A stretch of 64,000 nt of DNA, taken from the NCBI GenBank assembly GCA_963768565.1, contig CAVYIO010000015.1, forward strand, positions 186,001 to 250,000, in the 5' to 3' direction. The translations under genes and the position numbers were made by a program. Origin of the DNA: JABDKH01 sp963768565. Lineage in GTDB: Bacteria > Bacteroidota > Rhodothermia > Rhodothermales > JABDKH01. Positions 32,919-41,777 of this stretch are shown piece by piece. The notes beneath the pieces are model-generated. The model made no database searches. It had not been told where the DNA came from and was given only the letters and a program-made list of their open reading frames with translations. The first letter of the stretch is position 1. Each line of letters begins with the position of its first letter.

Positions 32919-35900
32919 GTGCCTTCGGCCATGCCACATCAAGCCTTCTCAAGATCATTTCGGGCGGTGCTCAAGCTCGACGTGATAAGCATACCCTGCC
33001 GGTTCGGCGCGGTCGGTCGCATAATTCTTGCGCTCGTTGTTGTCATCCTCGGTAGCAGCACACGAACCGTTTCCGCCCAGGTCACACACGCGCCGCTGGA
33101 TCCCGATCAGGCCATAACGCAGCTGGTCCATGACGTATGGCGAATCGAGGATGGTCTCCCGCAGAACTCCGTACGCGCCATTGAGCAAACCAGAGATGGT
33201 TACCTGTGGCTTGGCACCGAAGAGGGCCTCGCACGCTACAACGGCATTGGTTTCAGGACGTTCGACAAGCGCACGGTGCCGGCCTTTCGCGAAAGCCAGA
33301 GTATTCGCGCACTTCTGGAAGACTCTCGCGGAACGCTCTGGATAGGAACCATGGGTGGCGGACTTATCCGCTATCGTGACGGCGTCTTTGAAGTGGTGGG
33401 ACCGGAAACCGGATTTCGCGGCGACGTGGTCGGGGCATTTGCGGAAGGGGCCGACGGAGAAATCTACGTGGGCACTTCAGACCAGGGGCTGTTCGTCTTT
33501 CGCGACGAAGTCTACACTCAAATACCGCTTGGAGGCCAGGGTAGTCCTGTGTTCGTCCGCGCCCTGGCCCATGACCGCTATGGTGCCATCTGGGTCGGCA
33601 CACGAGAAGGGTTGTTTCGCATCAACCACGGTCGGGAGACGTCTTTCAGAACCGAAGACGGGTTGACAGACAACTTTGTAATGGCCCTGGTTGAAGACGA
33701 GGATGGATCTCTGTGGGTGGGTACGGCGACCGGCCTCTCCCACTACAAGGATGGCAGATTTGTCGAGTTTGATCAGAACAGCGAGAGACTGAAGCATCCG
33801 GCACAGACGATCATCCAGGATCGAACGGGTCTTGTGTGGATTGGCCTGGATGGAGAAGGTCTGCTCAGGGTACGGGGCGTGCACTCGTCGTTCTTCGATA
33901 TGCAGGATGGACTCTCACACAACCGCGTACTGAGCCTCTTCGAAGACCGGGAAGGAAGTATCTGGATCGGAACGGAAGGTGGGGGACTGAATCGGCTGCG
34001 AAAAGGGAAGTTCACGACCTATTCGGAACAGGAAGGCCTGTCACTTGACATGGCGTTGGCCGTGTATGCCGATTCGCAGGGTGACGTGTGGGTGGGAACG
34101 GAAGGGGGTGGGCTGAATCGCCTCCGCGACGGCAAAATCAAGGTCTTCGGAGTCAAGGACGGCCTCAGTAGTGATATCATCACGTCGATCTACGGTGGAG
34201 ATGAAGGCGAACTGTGGGTAGGTACGTTCCGGTCGGGCCTGAATCGTCTGTATGACGACTCCTTTCGCACATTCACGACAAGCGACGGGCTTCCGGGCAA
34301 TGGCATCAGTGCACTACATCGGGGCTCGACGGGGAAGTTGTGGATCGCAACGGATGCTGGTCTCGCGGTCTATGAGAACGATACGTTCCGTGCCCTCACG
34401 ACAGAGGATGGACTCTCAAGCGATATTGTCATGTCCGTACTTGAGGTGACCGGCGGAGATGTCTGGGTCGGGACGTACGACGCCGGTCTGAACATCATTC
34501 GAGGGGCCGAGATACGTCACATGAATCAAACGGACGGACTTGGCAGCAACACAGTTCTGGCACTCCACGAGGATGTTGACGGTGTGATGTGGATCGGGAC
34601 ATACGGGGGTGGTCTGTCGCGTGTTCGCGCCGGAGTCGTGCAGACGGTCAACTCAGAGGGCGGGCTCTTTAACGACAACGTCTATCAGATCCTTGAAGAT
34701 GACAACGGCAATCTGTGGATGAGTTGTAACAAGGGGATCTTCTATGTCAAGAAATCTGATCTGGAGCAGTTCTTTGATGGAAAGATGTCGGCGGTGACGT
34801 CAACTTCGTTTGATCGGAGCGACGGGTTGAAGAGCTACGAACTTAACGGCGGATTCCAGCCGGCCGGTTGGAGAGCGGCAGACGGACACCTCTGGTTTCC
34901 ATCGGTCAGGGGCGTGGTGTCAATCGATCCCTCGTCGATCGAGGCTAACATGATTACTCCGTCCATCGTGATCGAGCAGTTACGAATCGATGGAGAGGCG
35001 ATGGCGCTCTCAAGTTCAGTTCGTATCGGTCCGGGTCGTCACAAAGTGGAGTTCGACTACGTGGGTCTCAGCTTTGTCAACTCAGACAATTTGAACTATC
35101 GATATCAACTCGAGGGATATGAGTCTGGCTGGAACGAAGTCGAAAGCAGGCGAACCGCGACGTATACGAATCTTGATCCGGGACAATACACCTTTCGCGT
35201 GATGGTGGCGGACGAGGCAGGTGGATGGGGCGCCGCTGATGCTTCCGTTCAGTTTCGAATCGACCCTGCTTTCTACCAGAACGCCTGGTTCTGGATTCTC
35301 TGCTCGACGGGCGCACTGGTTCTTGCCTTTTCGCTCTACATGTTCCGAATCAAATCGCTCAAGACAAGACAGCGCGAACTCGAAGAAGAGGTCAATCGCC
35401 GAACCGGAGATTTGACAAAGGCGAAGGATCAGCTTGAGGAACAGGCGACAGCTATCGGCGAGCTCTATCGGTTCAAGGCACAGTTCTTCAACAATATCTC
35501 TCACGAATTGCGCACGCCGCTGACGCTGCTGCTGGGACCACTGGAAAACTCACTCACCGGAGCCTACGGCCGGATGAACGGACTTTTGCGTGGCCAGCTG
35601 GAGATCATGCTGCGAAATGGTCGGCGCCTGCTTCGCCTGATCAACCAACTGCTCGACCTCGCGAAAATAGAGAGCGGCAAAATGGAGCTCCGCGCCGGAC
35701 CCGGCGACCTGCCGTCCTTTGTCGAAGGTATCGTAATGTCGTTCACGGCGTTTGCCGTGGAGCGAGACGTTGCGATCAATTTCACCTGCGACGACGAGAT
35801 CGGCACGATCTACTTCGATCCGGAGAAACTTGAAAAAGTGCTCTTCAATCTGCTTTCGAATGCGGTGAAGTTTACGCCGTCGAATGGACGGATTGACGTG

Positions 35901-37598
35901 TCAGTCGGTCGAAGCGGCCTGGAGGAGGGCGTGGTGGAAATCGCTGTCGGCGACACGGGCCCGGGTATCCCCGCTGAAGATATCGAGTCCATTTTCGATC
36001 GATACCGCCAGGTCGATGGCAGCGTATCGAACGTCCAGGAAGGCACCGGAATTGGCCTGTCACTGGCCCGTGAACTGGTGGAGTTGCATGGAGGGTCCAT
36101 CAGAGTGGAGAGTGTTGTCGGATCCGGTGCGACTTTCACGGTGTCGCTTCTCGAGGGTTCGGATCATCTCACTCCAGACGATATCGAAATACACCGTGAC
36201 GACTCCGAAGTCCCGTACGCGTCTCATGCAGCGATGGTTGAAATGGTCGCCGCATTTGCGAACGACGAAAGCACTCATGCAGACCCGCCTCTGCAATCAC
36301 CCGTCAACGAGAATGCGCCCTGCATACTGATTGTTGACGACAATCGGGATGTTCGGCAATACGTGGTCGGTTGTCTCCATCCAGACTACCTCGTTGTACA
36401 GGCGCGAAATGGTGAGGAAGCGCTGGAACGGGTTGAAGACAGCTCGCCCGCTTTGATACTAAGCGACGTGATGATGCCGGTGATGGATGGCCATGAGCTC
36501 GTGCGCCGACTGAAGAAGCATGAGGTGTGGAGTCAGATTCCGATCGTGATGCTGACGGCAAAGGCGTCTGAAACGAGCAAGATAGAAGGACTGGAGATGG
36601 GCGTTGATGACTACATATCCAAACCCTTCAATGCTCGTGAATTGAGAGCACGAATTGGAAATCTGCTGCGAATCCATGAGCAGGAAAGAGAACTGCGAGC
36701 ACACAACGACAACCTGGAGCGCCGTGTGCAGGAGCACATCAACCGTATCCTCGGTGAACGTCGTCGATATGAGCAGGAGTTGATCACGGCACGTGACAAG
36801 GCCGAAGCGTCGGCGAGAATGAAGTCGACAATTCTGGACAATATCAGCCACGAACTGCGGACGCCTCTGTCAACGATCCTGGGCTACGCGCAGATTCTGG
36901 GCAAGGAGTTGGATACCGAGCATCGGGATTTTGCCAACCTTATCGAGCGCGGTGGACGTCGACTCCTGGGTACACTTGGGACGATTATCGATCTCTCCCA
37001 ATTGGAATCAGGCAGCGTTGTTCTGGATCCAACCGAGTTTTCTATACGGGCGATGGTCGAAGAGGTCGTCGCGGAGTATTCGGAATCTGCGAAGGAGAAG
37101 GGTATTGCGATAGAGTGCGATTTTCCTGAGAACCACCCCTCGGTATTTCTGGATCGACCCAAGACGCAGCGAATTCTGGATCACCTTCTCAACAACGCGG
37201 TCAAGTTCACTGAAGAGGGCACGGTGGGCATCAAGCTGGTCGAGCGAGGTTCAAATGTTTCGATCACCGTGACGGACACGGGTATCGGAATCGGCGGGCA
37301 GTTTCTCCGACGACTGTTCACGCCGTTTGCGCAGGAATCCGGTGGGACAAGCCGATCCTACGAAGGCAGTGGACTTGGGCTGGCCGTGGCCAACGGACTG
37401 ACCGAGTTGATGTACGGGCGAATTGACGTCCAGTCCGAGAAGGGCAAGGGGTCCAGGTTCGCGATCACGCTACCAATGCGGCTTCCGAAACAGGACGAGT
37501 TTGCTGCCGATCGAGACCCGGCGATCTCAGTGCATCGGTCGCGCGAAACGACGACAGGTCAGCGCACGGACTCCGCGAATCGCGAGACGACTCGATAA
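32919..37598 (+). CDS. Giant hybrid sensor kinase: propeller, Y_Y_Y, kinase, receiver, second kinase (copy 2)
   Basis: A 1559-residue paralogue of the preceding gene with the same domain order: signal/anchor (GRIILALVVVILGSSTRTVSAQ), a propeller of LWIGTEGGGLNRLR repeats, Y_Y_Y, a TM near residue 790, HisKA with His862 (NISHELRTPLT), HATPase, receiver with Asp1183 (LSDVMMPVMDG), a long coiled coil, HisKA with His1311 (NISHELRTPLS) and a second HATPase (GSGLGLAVANGL). The two second kinases differ most: copy 1 has SHDMKNP, copy 2 has SHELRTP. Tandem duplication followed by divergence is the likely history. The output partner is unknown. The start at 32919 is the first Met; the signal begins about 30 residues later. 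Confidence 0.91.
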   Translation: MPSAMPHQAFSRSFRAVLKLDVISIPCRFGAVGRIILALVVVILGSSTRTVSAQVTHAPLDPDQAITQLVHDVWRIEDGLPQNSVRAIEQTRDGYLWLGTEEGLARYNGIGFRTFDKRTVPAFRESQSIRALLEDSRGTLWIGTMGGGLIRYRDGVFEVVGPETGFRGDVVGAFAEGADGEIYVGTSDQGLFVFRDEVYTQIPLGGQGSPVFVRALAHDRYGAIWVGTREGLFRINHGRETSFRTEDGLTDNFVMALVEDEDGSLWVGTATGLSHYKDGRFVEFDQNSERLKHPAQTIIQDRTGLVWIGLDGEGLLRVRGVHSSFFDMQDGLSHNRVLSLFEDREGSIWIGTEGGGLNRLRKGKFTTYSEQEGLSLDMALAVYADSQGDVWVGTEGGGLNRLRDGKIKVFGVKDGLSSDIITSIYGGDEGELWVGTFRSGLNRLYDDSFRTFTTSDGLPGNGISALHRGSTGKLWIATDAGLAVYENDTFRALTTEDGLSSDIVMSVLEVTGGDVWVGTYDAGLNIIRGAEIRHMNQTDGLGSNTVLALHEDVDGVMWIGTYGGGLSRVRAGVVQTVNSEGGLFNDNVYQILEDDNGNLWMSCNKGIFYVKKSDLEQFFDGKMSAVTSTSFDRSDGLKSYELNGGFQPAGWRAADGHLWFPSVRGVVSIDPSSIEANMITPSIVIEQLRIDGEAMALSSSVRIGPGRHKVEFDYVGLSFVNSDNLNYRYQLEGYESGWNEVESRRTATYTNLDPGQYTFRVMVADEAGGWGAADASVQFRIDPAFYQNAWFWILCSTGALVLAFSLYMFRIKSLKTRQRELEEEVNRRTGDLTKAKDQLEEQATAIGELYRFKAQFFNNISHELRTPLTLLLGPLENSLTGAYGRMNGLLRGQLEIMLRNGRRLLRLINQLLDLAKIESGKMELRAGPGDLPSFVEGIVMSFTAFAVERDVAINFTCDDEIGTIYFDPEKLEKVLFNLLSNAVKFTPSNGRIDVSVGRSGLEEGVVEIAVGDTGPGIPAEDIESIFDRYRQVDGSVSNVQEGTGIGLSLARELVELHGGSIRVESVVGSGATFTVSLLEGSDHLTPDDIEIHRDDSEVPYASHAAMVEMVAAFANDESTHADPPLQSPVNENAPCILIVDDNRDVRQYVVGCLHPDYLVVQARNGEEALERVEDSSPALILSDVMMPVMDGHELVRRLKKHEVWSQIPIVMLTAKASETSKIEGLEMGVDDYISKPFNARELRARIGNLLRIHEQERELRAHNDNLERRVQEHINRILGERRRYEQELITARDKAEASARMKSTILDNISHELRTPLSTILGYAQILGKELDTEHRDFANLIERGGRRLLGTLGTIIDLSQLESGSVVLDPTEFSIRAMVEEVVAEYSESAKEKGIAIECDFPENHPSVFLDRPKTQRILDHLLNNAVKFTEEGTVGIKLVERGSNVSITVTDTGIGIGGQFLRRLFTPFAQESGGTSRSYEGSGLGLAVANGLTELMYGRIDVQSEKGKGSRFAITLPMRLPKQDEFAADRDPAISVHRSRETTTGQRTDSANRETTR

Positions 37599-37610
37599 TC
37601 GGGCGACTGC

Positions 37611-37955
37611 TCAGGTTTCGTCGGGGCGATCGCAGAAGACATAGTCGACCCCGTATTCGATTCGCTGCAAAGTGCCCTCGTCCGTTACCTCCAGGTGCTC
37701 GACGGCCTCAAGGACTCCCGTCTTTGGATTCCAGTCCAGACCCTGAAAACTCTTCACCGTTTCCTCCACGGTGTCCCGTGACGGGCCGTCTGTCCACTTC
37801 ACCACAATCGCGGTCAGGTGCTGAGACAGATCATAAGGAGGCGCCGGCACGTCGATCGTTATATCGAAGGTCGTCAGCGGGAATGCAGTCTCCAGTTCCC
37901 GCCGGATCAACGCCGCAGTGGCATTTGAGGTGAAATGCAAAGTGTGTATCGACAT
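37611..37955 (-). CDS. LPD29-domain-like small protein
   Basis: A 114-residue protein starting at the ATG at 37955. The pattern ALIRRELETAFP, VVKWTDGPSRDTVEETVKSF and GVDYVFCDRP looks like the LPD29 domain, better known from large polyvalent proteins of phages and conjugative elements, where its role is not settled. Here it stands alone in the chromosome. A small reading frame ends two bases upstream (37958-38101), which suggests coupling. It converges on the second hybrid kinase with a 12-bp gap. The family call is from memory of the pattern and needs a profile search. Confidence 0.6.
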   Translation of the reverse strand: MSIHTLHFTSNATAALIRRELETAFPLTTFDITIDVPAPPYDLSQHLTAIVVKWTDGPSRDTVEETVKSFQGLDWNPKTGVLEAVEHLEVTDEGTLQRIEYGVDYVFCDRPDET

Positions 37956-37957
37956 GA

Positions 37958-38101
37958 TCAATGACGCGCTTTCCGATTGTGATTGAGTCTCAAAGCGATG
38001 CCGAAGTACCCGTCTTCCGGCCGCAAGAACCATGTTTCAATTATCGGGCCAAGATCATCAAGAATTAGACGTTCCGGTGATGTTGGCGCTTCGATGTACA
38101 T
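37958..38101 (-). CDS. Possible 47-residue small protein upstream of the LPD29-like gene
   Basis: The frame starts at the ATG at 38101, has coding-like composition (PTSPERLILDDLGPIIETW, then FGIALRLNHNRKARH) and stops with TGA at 37958. Only two bases separate this stop from the next ATG at 37955 (TGATCATG), as in coupled pairs. It lies antisense to the 5' leader of the transferase gene. A longer start up to 38152 exists but overlaps that gene. No homologue was recognised and no Shine-Dalgarno precedes the ATG. Confidence 0.4.
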   Translation of the reverse strand: MYIEAPTSPERLILDDLGPIIETWFLRPEDGYFGIALRLNHNRKARH

Positions 38102-38108
38102 TTGCAGT

Positions 38109-38864
38109 ATGGGAATTCCGGACGACGTTATGGAGTGGCGAGGCGGGGTCATGCCCGCGTTTCCGGCGGACGGGGACGTACATCTGTGGCGAGCGAGTCT
38201 TGAACCCGGCCCTGTGGCGATCAGCCGATTCCGGTCCGTCTTACAGGACGACGAACTCGAGCGGGCTGCCCGATTCCGGTTCGACGTTCACCGAAACCGG
38301 TACGTTGCGAGTCGCGGAATTCTGAGAATCCTGCTGTCCGGTTATCTCGATATGGGAGCACGTGAGATCGCCATTTTGCTGACGAGCCACGGAAAGCCGG
38401 AATTGGAGCGGCGTCAATCTGACCTTCGGTTCAACCTTTCGCATGCGGGTGATATGGGTGTCTTTGCGTTTGCCGTCGGACGCCGTGTCGGTGTCGACGT
38501 GGAAGAGACCGCCCGCGACGTTTCGTTCCGGCAACTTGCGTCACGATACTTCTCGCCCGACGAGCAGGCGGTTCTAACGAGTAGTTCCGACGCAGACGTG
38601 CGAGACGTCTTCTACGCGTGCTGGACACGCAAGGAAGCGTATATCAAGGCGCTGGGACTGGGGGTGACGCACGGTCTGGATAACTTCACTGTAGCAATTG
38701 CTCCCGACGCAGAACCCGCTATCGTCCAGTCGAAAGTGGACGCGGCTGCACCGGAAAAATGGGGAATGCGCGCTTTTGTCCCGGCGGACGGCTTTGCAGG
38801 AGCTCTCGTCGTAGAAGGAAAGGATTGGTCACTGCGATCGTTCGAGTTCAGCCCGGCCGAGTAG
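38109..38864 (+). CDS. 4'-phosphopantetheinyl transferase (Sfp type)
   Basis: About 251 residues. The magnesium-binding GVDVEE motif and WTRKEAYIKALGLGV are both present and correctly spaced, with the substrate-binding FNLSHAGD and the early ARFRFDVHRNRYVASRGILR segment. The enzyme attaches phosphopantetheine from CoA to acyl or peptidyl carrier proteins. No polyketide or peptide synthase gene is in the window, so its target is elsewhere or is the fatty-acid carrier protein. The ATG at 38109 is the preferred start; 38130 is an alternative. It ends 13 bp before the convergent MerR-type gene. Confidence 0.88.
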   Translation: MGIPDDVMEWRGGVMPAFPADGDVHLWRASLEPGPVAISRFRSVLQDDELERAARFRFDVHRNRYVASRGILRILLSGYLDMGAREIAILLTSHGKPELERRQSDLRFNLSHAGDMGVFAFAVGRRVGVDVEETARDVSFRQLASRYFSPDEQAVLTSSSDADVRDVFYACWTRKEAYIKALGLGVTHGLDNFTVAIAPDAEPAIVQSKVDAAAPEKWGMRAFVPADGFAGALVVEGKDWSLRSFEFSPAE

Positions 38865-38877
38865 AGAGCGGCCGACC

Positions 38878-39507
38878 CTATTGTTCGAACGACTCGGCTA
38901 CCGACACCAGCATCGTACTGAGGAATGTGTTGACGCGGCGGATGAGCCGCTTGCTGGCATCCTGGTCCATACGTGCCGCGGCAGGTAGAGACACGGCGGC
39001 CTCCAGGATTCTATCCCGAAAGAACGTCATCGCCTGAAGTACGGAGGAAAGGTTCATTCCCTTTCCCTTCGTATTGGTGCCGTACTCGCGCCCCATCGAT
39101 TCGGCTGCCCTGATCAGGGGAGCGTCATCTTCGTCCTCGGACACGAATCGTTCAAGCAGTGACATGACATGCCGACCCATGGAGCGCATCTGGATACGCT
39201 CGGTTTCGTTCATGTCGGCCGTCCACGCGTAATCCGGATGCTCTGCGATCTCGGCCCGCGCATTCTTCAGGGCGGCCTCCACCAGATTCGAGCCGACGTC
39301 TTCCGAATTGTCGCTGACGGAGCGGTCGCCTGACAGCCGGTCTATTTCCGCGACAGGGAAGCGACGGTGCCCGCCAGGGGTGACCATGACAAGCACATCC
39401 CCATTGTCGGCCCAGCGCCGAAGGGTCGCGGGATGAACGTTCAGGCGCCTGGCCGCCTCCTTCAAGGTCAGTAGTTGGGTCGCCGCTCTGGTCTCTTCCA
39501 TCTCCAT
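38878..39507 (-). CDS. MerR-type HTH regulator with an RsbRD-like helical domain
   Basis: A 209-residue regulator. The N-terminal MerR/excisionase-type helix-turn-helix (residues about 12-62) reads LKEAARRLNVHPATLRRWADNGDV, then the wing GGHRRF. The rest is all-helical: MRSMGRHVMSLLERFVSED and LIRAAESMGREYGTN, then LSSVLQAMTFFRDRILEAA. It resembles the RsbRD N-terminal helical domain rather than a B12-binding module. The HTH is of the LitR/CarH kind that recognises TGTACA-like half-sites. Four such half-sites lie in the divergent region to the TonB receptor, so it probably controls itself and that receptor. The signal sensed is unknown. Confidence 0.75.
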   Translation of the reverse strand: MEMEETRAATQLLTLKEAARRLNVHPATLRRWADNGDVLVMVTPGGHRRFPVAEIDRLSGDRSVSDNSEDVGSNLVEAALKNARAEIAEHPDYAWTADMNETERIQMRSMGRHVMSLLERFVSEDEDDAPLIRAAESMGREYGTNTKGKGMNLSSVLQAMTFFRDRILEAAVSLPAAARMDQDASKRLIRRVNTFLSTMLVSVAESFEQ

Positions 39508-39534
39508 CCGCTTCTGTGAAGTACGGGCAAAAAC

Positions 39535-39574
39535 CTACACAAATCTATACATAACTGTACAATGCTGTGTATAC
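39535..39574. promoter_or_regulatory. Four tandem 10-bp half-sites, probable operator of the MerR-type regulator
   Basis: The units CTACACAAAT, CTATACATAA, CTGTACAATG and CTGTGTATAC follow one another with exactly 10-bp phasing, so all lie on the same face of the helix. The consensus is CTRTACA plus three variable bases. MerR-type LitR/CarH regulators bind direct TGTACA-like repeats about one turn apart. The array is 28 bp from the regulator start and 71 bp from the receptor start. The last unit overlaps a TATACT that could be a -10 box for the receptor. Confidence 0.7.
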
Positions 39575-39644
39575 TTCGCGTCAAGAATGACTCAAAGATC
39601 CGCGTCTGATCTGGCGCTGCCGTTACGTCAAAGATAGCGATCGG

Positions 39645-41759
39645 GTGAAAGTATTGGGCCACAATTGTTTCGCTGGAATTCGCCGGCTGGTGCTGCTTCT
39701 TGCGGTCGCTCCGGTGTTGTTTGTCGACCCCGCTGCCGTACTCGCCCAGGCTAGCGTCGACGCCGGGTCGGATTCACTTCTGTACTACGAGATCCCTGCC
39801 GTGGTCGTCACGGCTACACGGGGAGAGCGGCAACTCCGCAATATTCCGGTGTCCACGGAAGTCGTCATGAAGGACGATATCCAGGCCCGCGGCTCGGCGC
39901 GACTCACAGATCTCCTCGCCGAGCAGGCAGGCATTACCATCGTTCACGAGTTTGGTGCAGGCCTTCAGATGCAGGGTCTCAACTCGGACTATATCCTGGT
40001 ACTCATTGACGGCGAGCCCGTTATCGGCAGGTCGGGTGGAACGCTCGATCTCGACCGTCTCACCGTACGAGGCCTCGAGAGAATCGAGATCGTCCGCGGA
40101 CCTTCGTCTTCGCTGTACGGAAGTGATGCACTCGCCGGAGTCGTAAACCTCATCACGCGGAAGTCCACCACACCGATCCGGGCGTCGGTCGGCATGAGAT
40201 ACGAGACGCACTCTACCGCCGACCTGTCCCTGTCCTCCGACTTCTCGCAGGGGCGCTTCGAAGGTTCCGTGCTGCTGGATCGCTACAGTTCAAACGGCTA
40301 CGATCTCTTCCCGGAAAAACCCGGGCAGACCGCCCCGGGGTTCGTTGACTATACAGGTTCGGGACGCCTGAGCTACGCCGCCGGCCGGAATACGAAGCTG
40401 CGTCTGGCGGGTCGATTCGGGCGACTCGACCAGAAGGACGAAATAGGGCTGTCCTTCGCCGACGGCTCGGCGCCGACCGCCAGCGTGGGCGAACGGTCCG
40501 AATGGAATCTGAGCGGAGGCTTCAATCAGCGTCTGTCCACTTTTACCTCGATCGACGGCTCCGCGTACATTTCCCGATTCATCTCCACCACCGCGCTCGA
40601 GAGCAGCGATTCGAGATTTGACCACCGCTACAGTGAGTCCGAGCTGAAACTCGACGCGGTAATCGGAACAACTCAGCTCCTTACGGCCGGAGCGGGTGTC
40701 ACCCTGGAATATGTCGAGGCCGATCGGGTATCGGGTGGGAGCCAGTCCACTACGGCCGGATTCGGGTACGCGCAGCACCAGTGGACGCCGGCGGAGGAAG
40801 TCAATCTTGTCGTCAGTGCCCGATACGATATGCACAGCGACTACGAGAACAGGCTCAGTCCGAAGCTGTCCGTCCTCTACAAGCCCATCGGCACCGTGCA
40901 CCTCCGGGGTTCGGTTGGCAGCGGATTCAAGGCACCGACGTTCCAGCAACGCTATCTGGATTTCAGCAATCCCATTGGTGGATACAGAGTCTTTGGGGCC
41001 AGCGGGGCGGGAACTGCTCTGGCCGACCTTGAAGCCGCAGGTGACATACGACGGTACACCACTGCACTGGGCATTGGAGAATCACTGAGACCGGAGAACT
41101 CGTGGTCGTTCAATATCGGTGCGGACTGGTACCCCTCGAAGAACTACGATATTCGTGTCAACCTGTTCACCAATCGCATCAACGACCTGATTGAAACACT
41201 GCTTGTTGCGGAGCAGGTGAGCGGCACGCAGATATTTTCGTATGCCAACCTGGATCGTATTCGAACCCGTGGCGCGGAGGTCAACATCGGCGTCCGTCCT
41301 CTGAAACGACTGAGGATTGATCTCGGCTATCAGTACCTGGATGCTGAAGATCTTGAGGTAGTGGATCAGTTGGAGGCGGGAACGATCTACAAACGCGTCA
41401 ACGGGCGCGACCGGCTGGTCACGCGCAGCGAATACGGTGGACTCTTCCAGCGCTCAAGGCACTCCGCCTCGATGAACCTTCGCTACCGCATCGAGCCCAT
41501 GGGAATGACGGCATCCATTCGCGGGATGCTCAAGGGCCGATACGGACTCTACGACCTGAACGGCAATCTCATTCTTGATGACGATCGGGAGTATGTGGGG
41601 ACACATACGCTGTGGAATGTCACACTGACTCAGCGTGTGACCAACAGGGTCTCTCTCCAACTCGGCGTCAAGAACCTCTTCGATCACACCAACCCGGACT
41701 TCATTCCGTCGCTCCCGGGCCGACTCGTGTTCGGCGGAATCGAGCTACAAACCAAGTAA
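39645..41759 (+). CDS. TonB-dependent outer membrane receptor, probably heme/hemoprotein type
   Basis: A 704-residue receptor from a GTG start. A signal peptide (LLLAVAPVLFVDPAAVLAQ) is followed by the TonB-box/plug region (VVVTATRGERQLRNIPVSTE, RLTDLLAEQAGITIVHEFG, LVLIDGEPVIGR, EIVRGPSSSLYGSDALAGVVNLITRK) and a 22-strand-type barrel with GSGFKAPTFQQRY. It should import a ligand across the outer membrane with TonB-ExbBD. The next gene encodes a HmuY-like heme-binding lipoprotein, pointing to heme. The last residue is Lys instead of the usual aromatic, which is unusual for barrel insertion. It diverges from the MerR-type regulator over the half-site array. Confidence 0.9.
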   Translation: MKVLGHNCFAGIRRLVLLLAVAPVLFVDPAAVLAQASVDAGSDSLLYYEIPAVVVTATRGERQLRNIPVSTEVVMKDDIQARGSARLTDLLAEQAGITIVHEFGAGLQMQGLNSDYILVLIDGEPVIGRSGGTLDLDRLTVRGLERIEIVRGPSSSLYGSDALAGVVNLITRKSTTPIRASVGMRYETHSTADLSLSSDFSQGRFEGSVLLDRYSSNGYDLFPEKPGQTAPGFVDYTGSGRLSYAAGRNTKLRLAGRFGRLDQKDEIGLSFADGSAPTASVGERSEWNLSGGFNQRLSTFTSIDGSAYISRFISTTALESSDSRFDHRYSESELKLDAVIGTTQLLTAGAGVTLEYVEADRVSGGSQSTTAGFGYAQHQWTPAEEVNLVVSARYDMHSDYENRLSPKLSVLYKPIGTVHLRGSVGSGFKAPTFQQRYLDFSNPIGGYRVFGASGAGTALADLEAAGDIRRYTTALGIGESLRPENSWSFNIGADWYPSKNYDIRVNLFTNRINDLIETLLVAEQVSGTQIFSYANLDRIRTRGAEVNIGVRPLKRLRIDLGYQYLDAEDLEVVDQLEAGTIYKRVNGRDRLVTRSEYGGLFQRSRHSASMNLRYRIEPMGMTASIRGMLKGRYGLYDLNGNLILDDDREYVGTHTLWNVTLTQRVTNRVSLQLGVKNLFDHTNPDFIPSLPGRLVFGGIELQTK

Positions 41760-41777
41760 GAAACCAATCCTTCGACC

